Assembly: GCF_000226095.1 (NCBI RefSeq)
Contig: NC_016473.1
Coordinates: 558,001 to 622,000 of the forward strand
Source of the DNA: Thermothelomyces thermophilus ATCC 42464
Taxonomy: Eukaryota; Ascomycota; Sordariomycetes; Sordariales; Chaetomiaceae
Length of the DNA: 64,000 nt
Reading direction: 5' to 3'
Shown: in pieces, positions 43,672 to 56,197 of the stretch
How the letters are laid out: each line of letters begins with the position of its first letter
How positions within the stretch are numbered: position 1 is the first letter of the stretch
Position numbers and translations under genes: made by a program
Notes under the pieces: generated by a model
The model's database searches: none
Told to the model about the DNA's origin: nothing
Seen by the model: only the letters and a program-made list of their open reading frames with translations

Positions 43672-45299
43672 GATGACGGTTCTCGTCTGTGATTTATTGA
43701 AGATAGCCGGAGTGCGTGAGACAACGACGACGACGACAACGACGACTGTGTATCTATAGTTGCGGGGGGGGGGGGGGGGGGTGAATCCGCTTCGGGGTAA
43801 CGAGACTTTCACAGGATGGCTCAGAAGGCTTGCGTTTGACTGGAGAGGCTGTATTGGAGGCCAACTGAAGCTAAAACGGACTCCTGCTGGTTATCGTATT
43901 GTATTAGTGAAGTGGGTGAAGGTTGCTCATTTGTGGAGGAGTCAAGTGCAAATTTGGGCAGGGGAAGAGCTATAATATGAGGCGGGGTCTGACTGGTTTT
44001 TGCACTATGACATGGTGTGTTTTCACTCGTGGGAGTGTAGTTACAGCGAGTCGTTTCCTAAGATGGTTGGCAAGGGAGCAGCATCATGGGAAGGGACAAA
44101 AAAAGCGGGTGTACGGACTATGACGGCAAGCGTGGGGCAGGTGCGTGGGGCAAGTGCGTTCAACCTGCTTCTCTGCCTGCAGGGTCCGATTGGCCCGACA
44201 TGCAACTGCCGCTGTCTTTAACCGCTGGATCATTCTGATTCCACAAGCCTGCGCTGATGCATCCAATCCAAACTAGTGTTCATATGTACATAGCGAAGGA
44301 TTCTGAGCCACTTGCTCTACACTAAGGAGGATGGGTTGACCAGTTACAGGCGGCAACACGCCAAGTTTTCTCGATCGCCCGATGCGCTCGCTCCGTGCTC
44401 CCACAGCTGTGGGAGGGGCTAGACCTATCGTTGATCTGCACGGCCCTGGTCTCCAAACGATTTCCCGACCCACATAGGGCGGCCCCACTCTTGGCCCGGC
44501 AACGATCGTGCATGAATGGTGCGAAGTGCCGCGCAACGCCTCAATGTGAAACATCGTTTCCAGAGCTACCAAACGAACATAATCCATACATACAACACTA
44601 CAGAGTTTTCTTGGGGCAACTGTGTACGAGTACATATGTATCAATGGTTGGTGGCTCTGAACCAGTCCGAGGCCGGACAACTGACGGCGTTTGCTCGAGC
44701 CGAAGGGTACAGAGGACGGAATAATCCGGTTCATTGCAAGACAGGTAACTCCAGGTGTGAATGAGGTCATCAATGAGCTGACAGTTCCCAAACGGGTGAT
44801 TACCTATTTACACGAGTCATGGCGGTTCTAACATGTATACTTGCGCGTATGCCACAGACCACCGACCATCACAGCCGATATTAACAGTAGAGTGAACTTA
44901 ATGAGTTCAACAAGACATCACTAGAACTTTTGATAAGCTTCGTCCACTTTGTTGAAACAGTTGCTCAAGAGGTTTTGTTTGCTGGAACCGAACGCTATCT
45001 CCAGCCTCTCGAAAGACCTAGATATCTCACTACAGCCAAGGCCATGGGCCTCTGCTCCCCGACTAGCACTTGATCTACCTAACTTTGTTCAAAACGTCGA
45101 ACGAAGACGTTCAGAGGATCTCGATACTTTTTTTTGGAGGGTTGTCATCGCAACTCCCAGTCTCTCTCGAGATCATCCTTGCTAGAGTACGACAACTATG
45201 CCACACAGAGCAACTATAACCTCTTCATTCCATCAATCAGCGGCCATAGACTGCTTCGATTCCGAGGAAACATCAATCTCCAACCTACAATCCGTCCTT
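43672..45299. other. Intergenic, gene-free
   Basis: 1.63 kb between the NCE102 start and the stop of the PNGase A-like gene. It holds a (GAC)n repeat at about 43721..43745 and a G18 run at 43764..43781. No supported gene. Confidence 0.45.
43764..43781. repeat. G18 homopolymer
   Basis: Eighteen consecutive G in the NCE102 upstream region, next to a (GAC)n microsatellite. Confidence 0.85.
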
Positions 45300-47691
45300 C
45301 TAAGCATACTGCATAGCAGCAGCGTTCACAAGAACTTTTTGCTGCCCTTCACCATCACCACCACTGCCACTACTCACTGCCTTCCCGTCCAATCTCCTCA
45401 AATCTCCTACCACAGTCCCGTTGACAGCTTCCACCTCCCTATAGTAGAGCTCTAATTCCTTTCCGCGTCGGTCCTCCGGGCTTTCGACATCGCCGCCAGT
45501 TCCTGGGTTCGCACCGGTGCCAGAGCCACCATCCTCCACCACCGCCTCCTCCAGACCGAACCAGAACCACTGCTTCGCCTCCCCCCACCCGGTGCTCGAT
45601 CTCCCATCCCCGGTCTGCCGGAACTCGGCCGTGCCCACCTTGGTCGTCTCGACCCGGCTCGTCGACCCCTTGCCAGCATACCGCTGAAACGCCTCCAGCC
45701 CCGTGGGGAAGACGCTCGCGCCGGACACGGACACGCTCTTGCCATGGCTGAGGTACGCCGAGATGGAGAGGTTGCCCTGGGGGGAGACCGAGTAGGTCGA
45801 GTTGCAGAGGATCGGGTAGCGGTAGGTGGCGTGGTAGCGGACGGACGGGGAGGCGATCCTGAGGGTGTCGGAGCCCGAGATGAGGAGGTTGTTGAACTGC
45901 GTGTAGCCGAAGGCGGAGACGTGGCCCTTGTTGGTGTAGGTGAGGGACTGGGTCCACGAGGCGGTGTTGGAGGTGATGCGCAGGGAGCGGCGCACCGAGG
46001 TGGTGTAGGTGAGCGTCTCGTTGGCCTCGGTTGTGCCGTTGATGAGGGAACTGGTGACGGAGCGGGTGGTGGAGATGGCCGGGGCCGGTTGCATGATGAT
46101 GGGGATCTCGCCGCGGGTGATGGAAGAGGGGTCCGAGTCGAGCCAGAGGAAGAGCTTGCCGGTCACGTACCAGCTTTCGTTGACCGTGTTGGTGAGCGTG
46201 GCTGCGGTGTGGCTGGTGTTGTTGAGACCGGCGACGCGGATGGTAAAGGTATGCTCCTTACCGTCGCAGAGCAGGCCGAGGAACGGGCTGATGTCGATCT
46301 CGTGTTCGCGGAGATCGAAAGCGTGGATGCCCACGATGGGCCGATGCAGCGAGGGGACGACTCCGCCGGTGAATATGACTGGAAAGGGCCACTGAACGCC
46401 AGCTAGACGGCCGTCAATGAGCACCTGGACCTCGCGGAAAGGGCTCAGACCCGGAAGCTCGCCCGCGGTGGCGCTGAAGGTGTCAACGTCTGTCTGCAGG
46501 ACATTGCTCCACCAAAATTCTTCGCTTGCTTGGCCGTTAGCCGAGACTGAGAATACGGCTCGGCGGATGTTTCGAGGGAGGGTGATGGTGTTAGTGGCGT
46601 TCTCCGTGGGCAAAATGAAGCGGCTGATCGAGTTGTTGGCCCCGCGGTGAGCCGATATTGGGATGATCAGGTCACTCGGCGGTGCCTGGTCGGTCTTGAT
46701 ATCACGATTGTAGAAAATGGCCGTCAAGGTGGTGTTGAAGATCCCGGTGTACTTGTCATCTTTACGGGTGAGTCTTGAGTGGCCCTTGGTGGAAACCGGG
46801 CTGCGAACGTACCAATTAGGTTGCCGAGATCAAAGATGATCTTTTGAGGTGATTTCCAGAAGTAAAGGTATTGGGTCATATCCTTAAGGTATGTCCAGCT
46901 GATCCCAGGCGGCGCAGTGGGTTCAGCTGTCGATGTTCTCCCTGTCATTTAACTGTCAGCGCAATCAGCCCGTCCACGGCGTTGATCGTCGCGCTACTCA
47001 CAAACTTCCGTATCACCAAAGTACATGATGGCAAGGCGGTCAAATTGCCGGCCCTCACTCACGACGCTGAAATTAAGCACCACTCGATTGAACTCGCAAT
47101 CGGGCGGAGTGTATTCCCCTAAAGCCAGGCGCGCACGAACATTAGACCCATATACAAGCTCACAAAACTGCCGCCCCGTCACAAGGGCAGAGGGTGGCCT
47201 AGCTTACCCATGAAGGGCGCATCGTAGCTCCAGGCAAAGTCATGGCGCATCAGCAGGACGGTACACAACTCGGGCGAATAATCCGTCGCGTTGCGAGTAG
47301 ATCCGTCGCTCTCAGCGGGACCGTCCGGCATCAAGACCGGCTGGGCAACCTCAAAGGTCTTGAGGACGGTTGGGTGAGGTGTTGCGGACGACGTGGTCGC
47401 TGTGGTGGCCTCCCAGGCCTTCCTACCTGGTAACCGGTTGTAGCCTGGTTGCGATCCGGGCGCGGAATGAGAACGGGAGGTCCGCGATGCGCCATAGCTG
47501 GAGAACAGCGAAGTCGCCGCGGAGCATCGGCGGGATGCTGCCACAGCGATTGAAAAGATGGAAAGGGTGCCGAGGAGGAGTGCCAACCAATGGAAGCCCC
47601 GCCGCCTTGGAGTATTCTCTTTAAAGGTTTGCGAGACATAGTTGCCTTCGGCCGAGGCGATGGCGCGCTTCTCCAGGTCGAAAGAGGCCAT
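45300..47691 (-). CDS. PNGase A-like peptide-N-glycanase (amidase A)
   Basis: Homologue of plant-type peptide-N4-(N-acetyl-beta-glucosaminyl)asparagine amidase A, which releases N-glycans. Four exons, 47208..47691, 47002..47118, 46813..46941 and 45300..46759, give 729 residues; all junctions keep frame. The N terminus is cytosolic (MASFDLEKRAIASAEGNYVS), then one signal-anchor span (WLALLLGTLSIFSIAVAA, about 37 to 54). A Ser/Thr-rich stem follows. The catalytic-type domain has VVLNFSVVSEGRQFDRLAIM, YFGDTEVWRTSTAEPT, GISWTYLKDMTQYLYFW and FWWSNVLQTD. A second jelly-roll-like half carries WYVTGKLFLWLD. Many N-x-S/T sites agree with a secretory or vacuolar lumen location. It looks like a type II membrane form rather than a secreted enzyme. 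Start: ATG in an ACCATGG context. Confidence 0.9.
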
Positions 47692-48450
47692 GGTTGATCG
47701 ATGGCGTGGCGGCCCGGCCTCAGGTTGAAAGTCAACCAGCGGTGGAGTTGCGACCAAGAGGTCCCATGGAAGGAGCCGTCTACGGGATCAGCGGGCAACT
47801 GCCCCAGTCGAGGATGCGGAGGTTGTCGGCCGTTGAATTGCTAGGGTGCACTACCCCATGCTCATTTGATGATTGATACTACACCGGACGGGATGGAGGG
47901 GTGGTGCTGCCGAAGTGCGCCTATCCAAGATGCTGCGTTCCAGGTAAGGTACTGTACAGTACATGCATCCGGATTCATTATCTATAGCGGCGACTTGCCA
48001 GTCTCGGCTGTTGTCAGTTTATCCATGCAACCGGGACAGGGATTCTCCGAACTCGAGTAGCGCGGGGCAGAAAACTCTCGCAGGAATCTACCATTTAGTC
48101 AGGTACCTACCTGCCTTATCATCGCGTACCCGGTTGAGGTGGAGCAGAACGCAGCCCTACCCACGGCCCGATGCACTAAACCTCGGGTGAGAAAGAGCAA
48201 GTCTATTGCTTAACCTCCCTTTGTGTACAGGGAAATACTCGATACAGATTTCTACTTACTACAAGGTGATGTTACAGTCTATGAGGAGATGCTCCATTTG
48301 AATATGCAGCCATTAACCGCCCAACACCGCCACCCCAAATGCAAGCCTTCGCCGTCACCTTTCAAAGACGCGAATGGAGGGGGGTATTGCGTACCCATGC
48401 ATGTGTATGGGCCATTTACAAGGATATACGCACACGGAAGCTTCCATGCT
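47692..48450. other. Intergenic, gene-free
   Basis: 759 bp between two tandem minus-strand genes. It holds a perfect 14-bp palindrome GTACTGTACAGTAC at 47949..47962. No gene seen. Confidence 0.5.
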
Positions 48451-49352
48451 TCACCGCTTGGCCTTCTTGCCGATCTGCCATCCCCACGAGCGCAGTACCT
48501 TGACCACCTTGGGGGTAATAGCAGCCGTTAGAGGAACGCGGACGAAGATGAAGCTTTTGTGAATGGCGTATGCAAGCGCAAGCTGCGTGGCCAGGCCTAG
48601 GAGAGAAGAGGTCAGCCGCGGCACACCCCAACAACGACATCCGGCCAGAACTCACTAGCTCCCTCCTGCCTGGTCCTCTGCTCAGCCTCAGCAACACCGT
48701 GGCCGATGACCTCGACTTCGTCCACACCGCCGGTCCGTTGTCGCTTTAACTCCCTCGCCGCTTGGCGGTATTCGCGCCACCAATTCTGAACCCGTTCAGG
48801 GATGACCTTCTGAACGCTGCGAATCACGATGTCCTCGACATGGGCTATCACGCCAAGTCAGCTCTTGCCGGTGTGCTCCACCGTGCGAGCATACTCACCG
48901 ATCTTCTCGGTGCCCACGGTCCGGACCAGCAAGAAGCAGAAGGGAAAGTCCAGCACGGAAAGCGCAAGGTATACCCCAACCGCAGACCAGCCGTACTCCC
49001 TCGACAGCTTCTTCAGCCTGGCACTCAGCGACAGTGGTTCTTCAGGCACCGCCTCCCCACGCTTCTGGGAGGAATCCGCTCGCCGTGGCCTTGTAGAATG
49101 AAATGGGCGTCTCGGCTTGGGGAGTGGCGCCCTTGTGAGTGCGAGCCTGGGTCGCGCGCTGGCAGGCCTTGCTGTGCGGAGCTGCGACATCAACGCCCTC
49201 TGGTGCCAAGGTACGGCGAGCGGCCCCGCACAAGCCCTAGTTATCCATATTCTTTCCCCAACAGCAGTCCTTGTGATATTCCCATTCCCGCGGGCAGCGA
49301 TCCCTCCTACGAGAGCATCAAACGCTCCTACTGCGGTTCGTAGCATCGCCAT
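48451..49352 (-). CDS. NAT2: DUF1279 (FAM210/NAT2-type) mitochondrial protein
   Basis: Three exons, 48899..49352, 48656..48844 and 48451..48596, give 262 residues. The DUF1279 domain starts LSLSARLKKLSREYGWSAVG and spans a membrane helix, VGVYLALSVLDFPFCFLLVR, then GTEKIAHVEDIVIRSVQK across a splice. It ends LATQLALAYAIHKSFIFVRV and PLTAAITPKVVKVLRSWGWQ, a second hydrophobic segment. Yeast Nat2 and animal FAM210A/B share this domain and are mitochondrial membrane proteins; biochemical function is not settled. A basic stretch PRRPFHSTRPRRADSS before the domain suits mitochondrial targeting. The true start may be ATG 49190 (MSQLRTARPAS), which would give a cleaner presequence 208 residues from the C terminus; 49352 is the longest frame. 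Confidence 0.85.
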
Positions 49353-50856
49353 CGGTGTTCGGTCGGCCCAGATCGACGATCTCTACCCTTCAGCAACGAC
49401 AAGGCTCTAGCGCCCGCCGGGAGGGGAGTGTTCGGGTCTTCGAGAGCAATGCTTTGCACGCCGCGTTTTTGAAGCCAGCACAGGCCGGGCAAGCCGAATG
49501 TGTTGCCGGGTTAGCAGGACTTGTCTTTCCCTCGACAGTTAAGACGGGTTTCGACGCTAGAACAACCAAAGGGTTGCCGGGGGGGTGGCGGTGTTCGGGC
49601 GATTTCAAGATTGATTGCTGGTTTGTGGTGAGCTGGGTGCGATTTACGCTGGGAATAAAATTTAATGACGTCCCCCAGCTCCCGAATCTCCGTACCGCAC
49701 CGCCCGTGATGCACCTCTTCCGGCAGGCAGCTCTTTTGTGGGGAGCTCCAGCTCATCCACCATTGGACAGCCTGAATCCCTCGGAGAAACGGCCGGTCCG
49801 GAAAGCATCGGCCTCCCGACCCACCTCAGGTCGATCAAAGTCCGTTGACAGACCAAGCAAGCATCGCCCATTCCTAGCTTTCATGGATCTCCAACGTCGT
49901 GTGTGTAGGTCGGTCTTGGTTTCCTTGCGCTCCGTTTCGTAGTTCGTAGACTAAGTAGTCTAGCTATCTGCATACTTCCGCAACCCTTTCTGAGTCGCCC
50001 ACAACAAATCATTATTTACGAATTGGCAGGGGCCAGATTTGGATGACGCCGAAGAAGGAAAGGCTCGGTAAGAGGTACATACTAATACAGTAATCCGGTA
50101 CGTACCTTACTGTAGCACGTCCGTACATACATACATAACCCGATCTGATTCCTCCGTGCGAGTAGTGTAATAGGCACACCAGTGAGTGAGCGACGTACGC
50201 GCCGGTCGCCGCAGCCCAACCCAAGTTGGTCCCCTTTGGGCGTCCTCCGCTGAGCTACTGGAACACTATAATCACTACTGTATTCCGTAGTGTGAGATGT
50301 CTGCAATTCGCGTGCGGTGTCAGCCAATCGCCGACTTGATTTACCACCCGCTCCTCCTCCCAGTTAAGCGCCCTTGTCCACCATCTCGGCGCGTGTCTCC
50401 ATGGACGACGGAGCTCGCTGATTGGGTCGCCAGGGCAGTCAGCTCTCAATTTAGCTATGATCGATGCGACCTGAGGAGGGGATACCAAGTCCCTTGCTTG
50501 TGTGCTCAGCCCCAAAAAGCGCCGCGGGGCGTTCAGCAAGCTCCCATCCTCGACTCGATTCCTTTATGATTGAGCCTTTCCGCCGGTGGTTTTTTGGTTT
50601 TTTTCTTTCTTTTTTTTTTTTCAAATCTGATTCCCGCTCCCTCGACCATCCCAGCAATAGTTGTCACCTCTCAGTTGAGACGGGACCGGGACTCCGAGCG
50701 AGGGGTGAGTGGTTAGACGGCTATCCTGAGTGCGGGGTGCGGGCGACTTATTAGCGTTCTCCAACATCTCTGCTGACAGCCGCGAAGAAGAGGGAGAAAA
50801 CAGGCGGAGAAGAACACCATCGCCTCAGCAGAGTCGAGCTTTTTGAAGGGCGCAAC
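49353..50856. promoter_or_regulatory. Divergent intergenic region NAT2-like / DUF124 gene
   Basis: 1.5 kb between divergent starts. It holds GTACATACATACAT-type sequence near 50131..50146 and a T-rich tract near 50590..50623. No supported gene. Confidence 0.45.
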
Positions 50857-52628
50857 ATGTCGGCCTACTATCCTCGTGAGTGGTAATTTCCGAGTTTTGG
50901 GCCATTGGCCGCAAACTGACCCAGTCTATTAGTACCTCCCGGAGCTGGCGGCGCTGCCCCTGGAGGTATGTATGCCCCGGACACGCACGACATTCAATGA
51001 GGTGTATAGCATCACCGTGGAAAGACGCTGACAAGGAAACATGGACAACTAGGCCAACAAAGCTACCCTCCCCCTCCCATGTCGGCACCACCCACGCAGA
51101 CGCACTTTTCGTATCCCCCTCCCCCAGGCAACGGGCAGGGCTCGGTCAATTACCCCCCTCCGCCTCAAGCCGGCCCAGCTCCCACTCCGCCGTCAGGGAC
51201 GTCCTCACCTTCAGACCCGCCTCCCCCAACGCCGCAGCAGCAGCAACAGCAACAACATTATCCGCCCCCTCCTCAGCAACAACAGCAGCAGCAGCAATAT
51301 AGCCCCCCGCCTCCCCAGCAGCAGCAGCAGTATCCTCCCCCGCCGCAGCAGCAGCAACAGCAGCAGTATGCGCCCTCGCCCCAGGCGTCGCCCTCTCCCA
51401 TGCAGCACGGTGCTTTGCCCCAGCACTTGCGGACTCCCTCCACCGTGTCGCAAGGTTCGCCGAACCAGCCGCAATTTGCGCCACCTCCTTCATACCCTGT
51501 GCAGGATGACAAAGGCACCTATCCGCCCGAGAAGACCCAGCACCTGCAGCAGCCACAGCCGCAGCTGCAACCGCAATTGCAACCGCAATTTCAACCGCAA
51601 CTGCAGCCCCAGGTCCCCATCATCGATCCGACCGGTACTCCTGCCGCCGGCCACTTCGTCGGCGCCAGTACGATAGTCGACGACGTGGGCACCTTCAACG
51701 GAGGCAGCTACCGCATTAGCCACCGCGACTGCAACTCAATCCTGACCATCCAGCTGGCCATCGGATGCCCCATCGAAGCGAGGCCAGGTATGTCGTCTCT
51801 TTCCCCAACCACCCTGCCCCTACCCATCATCACGTCTTCATCATTGCGCCTGTTTGACACACGAGGCTTTCAACTCAGGCGCCATGATCGCCATGTCTCC
51901 CTCCATCGTTCTCAAGGGCAGCGTCAAGTTCAGCGTGAAGAAACTCGTGGCCGGCGGCGACATGGGCAGCTCCACCTACACGGGACCCGGCGAGCTGCTG
52001 CTGGGGCCGCCCATGCTGGGCGACATCACCAGCCTGCGACTGACGGGTCAGGAGTCGTGGTCGGTCAGCCACGACGGCTTCCTCGCGTGCACGCAAAACG
52101 TCGTCAAGGACTACAAACGCCAAGGCCTGGGCAAGGCCATGTTTAGCGGCGAGGGCTTGTGGGTGTACAAGATCTCGGGCACGGGGCTGCTCTGGTTGAC
52201 GAGCTTCGGCGCCATTATCCGCAAGGATGTGAGTCTCTTGCCTCTCCTCTTGCGTCTTGCGTTTTTTGATCTTGAACCGCCAGCGAGTTGGTTCGCCGCC
52301 TTCGATCGTGGCGCACATGCTAACCGACATTTAAGCTCGTGGAAGGCGAGAAGTACATCGTGGACAACGGGCACCTCGTCGCCTGGAACACCAAATACGT
52401 CCTAGAGCGCGTCGCCTCGGGCGGCATCATCTCCGGCCTGGCTTCCGGTGAGGGCCTGGTGTGCAAGTTCACCGGCCCCGGCACCGTCTTTATTCAGACC
52501 AGGAACGCTGTACGTCGATTCCTCCCCGTGCACTTCCCGATGGAAGGACGAAAGACCGCAGAAAGCTAACCAATGTTGTGCAGAAATCCTTCACGGCCTA
52601 CATGGGGGGCCAGCAGGTAAATGCTTAA
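50857..52628 (+). CDS. DUF124/AIM24-family protein with Pro/Gln-rich N terminus
   Basis: Six exons: 50857..50875, 50933..50965, 51053..51787, 51879..52228, 52336..52509 and 52584..52628, giving 451 residues. The first two coding exons are 19 and 33 nt and encode [18 protein letters not shown]. Residues 20 to 205 are low complexity: PPPP alternating with Gln runs of five to eight, then repeated PQLQPQ units. The folded C-terminal domain (about 215 to 451) is the TRAP-like beta-helix of the DUF124/AIM24 family. It shows [72 protein letters not shown] and [18 protein letters not shown]. Yeast Aim24 is mitochondrial and affects MICOS, but this protein lacks a presequence, so the cell location is open. 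Exon 6 is short and ends GGQQVNA. Confidence 0.87.
51233..51370 (+). repeat. CAG/CAA tandem tracts separated by proline codons
   Basis: Four Gln runs interleaved with CCPPP-type proline blocks encode the P/Q-rich head of the DUF124 protein. Mixed CAG and CAA codons suggest selection on the protein, unlike the pure CAA tract in the TinC-like gene. Confidence 0.85.
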
Positions 52629-53824
52629 GTTGGTTTGGTGCTCGCCTCACGCCACCCCTGGTCACGCTCATAGAAGCAAGTGGCAACTCGCTCCTCTTTT
52701 CCTATTCTCATCTTTTCTGAAATTGGGTTTATATCTCTCAACATTTCCCCGCCGTTTGTATCTAAGCGACATGTTAGTTGAGTATTCGAGAGTTTGCTTT
52801 GATAGGTGAACATGACCCGTCTCATATTGGCCTGTTAATGTAGGTGAGAACGCCTACCTGCTGGGCTGTTGGCCGCCAAGCAAAGCGAAACTCACTGAGC
52901 TCCTCCGTAGGTCTTCATCAGTCATATCAGGTTCACCTTCCTGGAACGGTTATCATTGCTGAGTTTAGAAAGCGATGGTACAATCGATGGTACAATGCGA
53001 ACGAACGGCCGCTTTGCTTTCTCATTCCAACATTGGTTTCCTCGTCGTCTTGCGATGACTTCCCAGTTTCCCTGAGCAAGGTCACAACTCCCATCTCAAA
53101 CACAACAATCTCACTGTGCTAGGGGCAGCTACTCGGCATTGAATGGTTCGAACCTCAAATTGGAAACCGAGGATAGTCACAAAGCGACTTCCTCGCGTAA
53201 ACTGCCATGGTCTCGCCCCGGAAAGAGCAAGCGCCGATACGGGCATGAAAGAGGAGTATATGCTGTTTGCGGTGGACACATGCAGCTGATGACGGCAATT
53301 GCACCTTCTTCTACATGCGCTTCAGGTACTTAACGGGCGATCGCCTTCCCTTCCTCGTCGAGGTACCCCCCCCCCCCCCAAAGACAGTTCAAACGCAGGC
53401 TTACTTACTCGGCTTCTTGTCGTGCTGTTGTCTGCTTCCCGCCCGTCTTCACCAACCCAAACCATCCAAGCGAAGAGGCTGCAATCCCACAAAGTTGTCG
53501 CTGATCTTTTTTTTTGGGTACATTGCGCGTATCGTCTCTCCCGCAGCCTTACGACTTCTTCTTCTTGTTGTTTTCGGGGTTCGAACAAAACACCAGAGCG
53601 TTTGTTTGCAAACAATTGGCGAGAGGAAGCAATTCCATCCCGGGCGAAGGAGAGAAACCACCAACGCGATCGATCCCCGCCGCCGCGTCCCAGCTGCCCA
53701 GCTAACTACGCTGACATTGGCCGCTCCATAAGCTCTCTTCTCGCTTTTCGTCTTTCCAGATATAAGCCCGGGCCACGATAGATACTTAGCACGTTGGAGG
53801 CTTTGAGCTAGTCCTGGGCTGCGG
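52629..53824. other. Intergenic, gene-free
   Basis: 1.2 kb between two plus-strand genes. It holds a C14 run at 53366..53379 and CT-rich tracts before the next gene. No supported gene. Confidence 0.45.
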
Positions 53825-56197
53825 ATGACAGAAAGAGCAAACAAGTCGCTAGCGGCAGGTGAGTTTGAGCAACAGGAAACATCAGCCAGCAGCTGGCACG
53901 AACAGATCTAGGCTTCGTTTTTTTTTTTCCCTTCTCTCCGGTTTTCTCTCCTCCCAGGATTCGTGCTTTCACCCACAATTCGTTCGGTCCCCTATGACAC
54001 TCCCAATGCCTGGCCTCGAAACACGCTCGGCTGAGACAACGCTCATGTGCCTTGGCAAACTACTCGTCATGATGATGACCTAACTAACCCTATAGTGACT
54101 CCAAACTTTGCTCAACAAACTACAGCAGCCTCCGCTGGCATTCGGCAATTTGCCAACATGGCCGGGTACACCAAGCATGTTTCTAGCATCAAGGGCGCTC
54201 CCCGGCTCAGGCCCTGCGGCCTGAAAACCAAGACAACTCAAGGCATCGCATCAAACGACTGGCGAAAGAGAGCAACTGCTGCGTCTTCAACAGAGGCCAG
54301 CACCAAGATCCACAAGCAAGCCTATGATCCAAGCGACGATGTTTGTATCCGTCTCGACCTCGAAACTGACGAGTCTTTCTCGGGACCGCAGTTCCGGTTC
54401 CCAAAAGAGAAGAAGGTTGCCTGGGAAAACACTGTTTCCGCTCCGGTTTGGCAGCTCCTCTCTTCTTCTTCGTCCACGTCGGGGGATGACGCAAAGGAGG
54501 TCATCAATGTTCAGTTAAAGCAGGCCAAGCCGATACTCGCCAGCGTAAATGGGGAGACCATCGCGCTGCCCAACCGCTTCTCTTTTGATGTCGTCGCCGC
54601 CAATCAGGGAAACATGTCGCCAGGCCCTGCAGTTGGCGAGTTAAGACGCCTCAATGGCTTCACAGCCTTTCGGCGCATATCATCGCAAGATCCGGATGAC
54701 CTCTTTGTTGAGCTGCAAAAGGTGGTGAATGGTAGCCGAGATGTGGGTAATCCGGCCACTTCAGTTTCTTCGGCTTCTTCACATCTTCGAGAGTCTGCGG
54801 AAGAGCCGAGTGTTCAAGGGAAACAGAGACACCTTGGTCTCGGTGGGTCCGAATCATCGGCCTCCGAGATCCAACCCAGCAATGCGTCTACGGTGAGATC
54901 GGACGAGGAAGAACTGCGCTTTCAGAGAATGCTGGACAGGCTGCAAAATAACCGGCGGCATCCCTCCCCGAAGCCTGAGGCCGGTGTTGCGGCGGCGCCA
55001 TCTCGTCGCATTTTTGACCCTGCAATTATGGCATTGAAGGTCAAAAATGAGGCCGAAGTTCTGGACAGAAGCATACATCTAGGACAGAGCGAGGAGGCCG
55101 CAAACACTTTCTTCGCTCAGCAGCTTGACCAGATGCGCAAGCTTGAACGCCAAGGTTCCAACGACTCTGGCTACGGGTCGACCGACAGAAGTGACGACAC
55201 AGACGGCCGCTCAGGGGCGGGGCTGCGTATCGAGCAACGCCTTAACCCTGCCGCTGCTAAGTTCAAGTCGGCAGCCCAGAGTGACGCGGCACCCTGGATG
55301 CCGCCCAAGAAGATGTCACGGCCCCCTCTCACAAACATCTTCCCAGACGCGATGTTGAGCCACTCTATAACCCCACACGCAGCGGCAAAGGGGAACACTC
55401 CATCTCGGTCGTCCCAGCCCACTTTAGCCTCAACAGCGACAGCGATCTCTCACGAGCATCGTCTTGTCAACAAAAGTGGCAATGTTGAGGCCCCGCTGTC
55501 CAGATCACAACCGATCAGTCGTCCTTTCGAGTTCGCCACCCCTGTTCAGGGAGCGATCCCGAATGGGTTGCCAGTTGGTGCGTACCCGGGGCAGATCATA
55601 TCACATGCTGGAGTGGCAGCCACAATGTCCGCGGCCACCATGGCGAGCCCGCAAGTTCTCACCACCACGAACTTGCCAGCAACCAACGCCTTCAACACGT
55701 TTCCGCCAACAGCTGGACTCCAGTTGCCGGTGTGCACACAGAGCGCAATCTCAGGAGTCAACGTATACCCGCCTCATGCGGTGTCCTTTATACCAGTGAC
55801 ACCAGTACCGGTCGCAATAGGCTCCAACGGTAAGCCAGCCCGCCCGTACTTCCCCGTGACTACGAAGCCCCGCGACCATGACCCGGTCAAACAGCAGTTG
55901 TATGAGGCATACCTAGAGTGGCGCAAGGCCAACGAGCCTGGCTACCACATGAAATGCAAAATGCGCCAGGCCAATCGTGTCATGCGCCAATACCAGCAAC
56001 AACAAGACCCCACGTTGACCAAGGATCCCGCCAACTGGAAGGCGATCGCCGAGAGAGCCAAGGCCGCCGTTGGAGCTGCGGCAGCCGCTGCGGCAGAGGA
56101 GAAAAAGCGCAGAGAGGAGTTGGTGCGACAGGAGATGAAGGCAAAGGTGAAGGATTTGAGCCGGGATTCGCATGGCATGGTTCGCGTTGGGGCGTGA
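53825..56197 (+). CDS. Unrecognised fungal protein, largely disordered, 711 residues
   Basis: The main frame is open to 56197. The first good ATG in it is at 54158 (MAGYTKHVSSIKG, 679 residues). A better model adds exon 53825..53858 (MTERANKSLAA) across a 237-nt intron with GTGAGT donor, CTAACTAAC branch region and TATAG acceptor. That joins VTPNFAQQTTAASAGIRQFA in frame for 711 residues. Visible parts: an N-terminal segment with beta-type content, DVCIRLDLETDESFSGPQFR and PVWQLLSSSSSTSGDDAKE; a helix EEELRFQRMLDRLQNNRR; and long Ser/Pro/Thr-rich disorder. A compact C-terminal block looks conserved: DPVKQQLYEAYLEWRKANEP, MKCKMRQANRVMRQYQQQQ and DPANWKAIAERAKAAVGAAA, ending in a basic helix. 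I do not recognise the family and see no enzyme motif. Confidence 0.72.

Noticed and set aside
53144-53155. GGTTCGAACC resembling a tRNA T-loop
   Set aside because: No A box, anticodon arm or acceptor pairing at the right spacing upstream.
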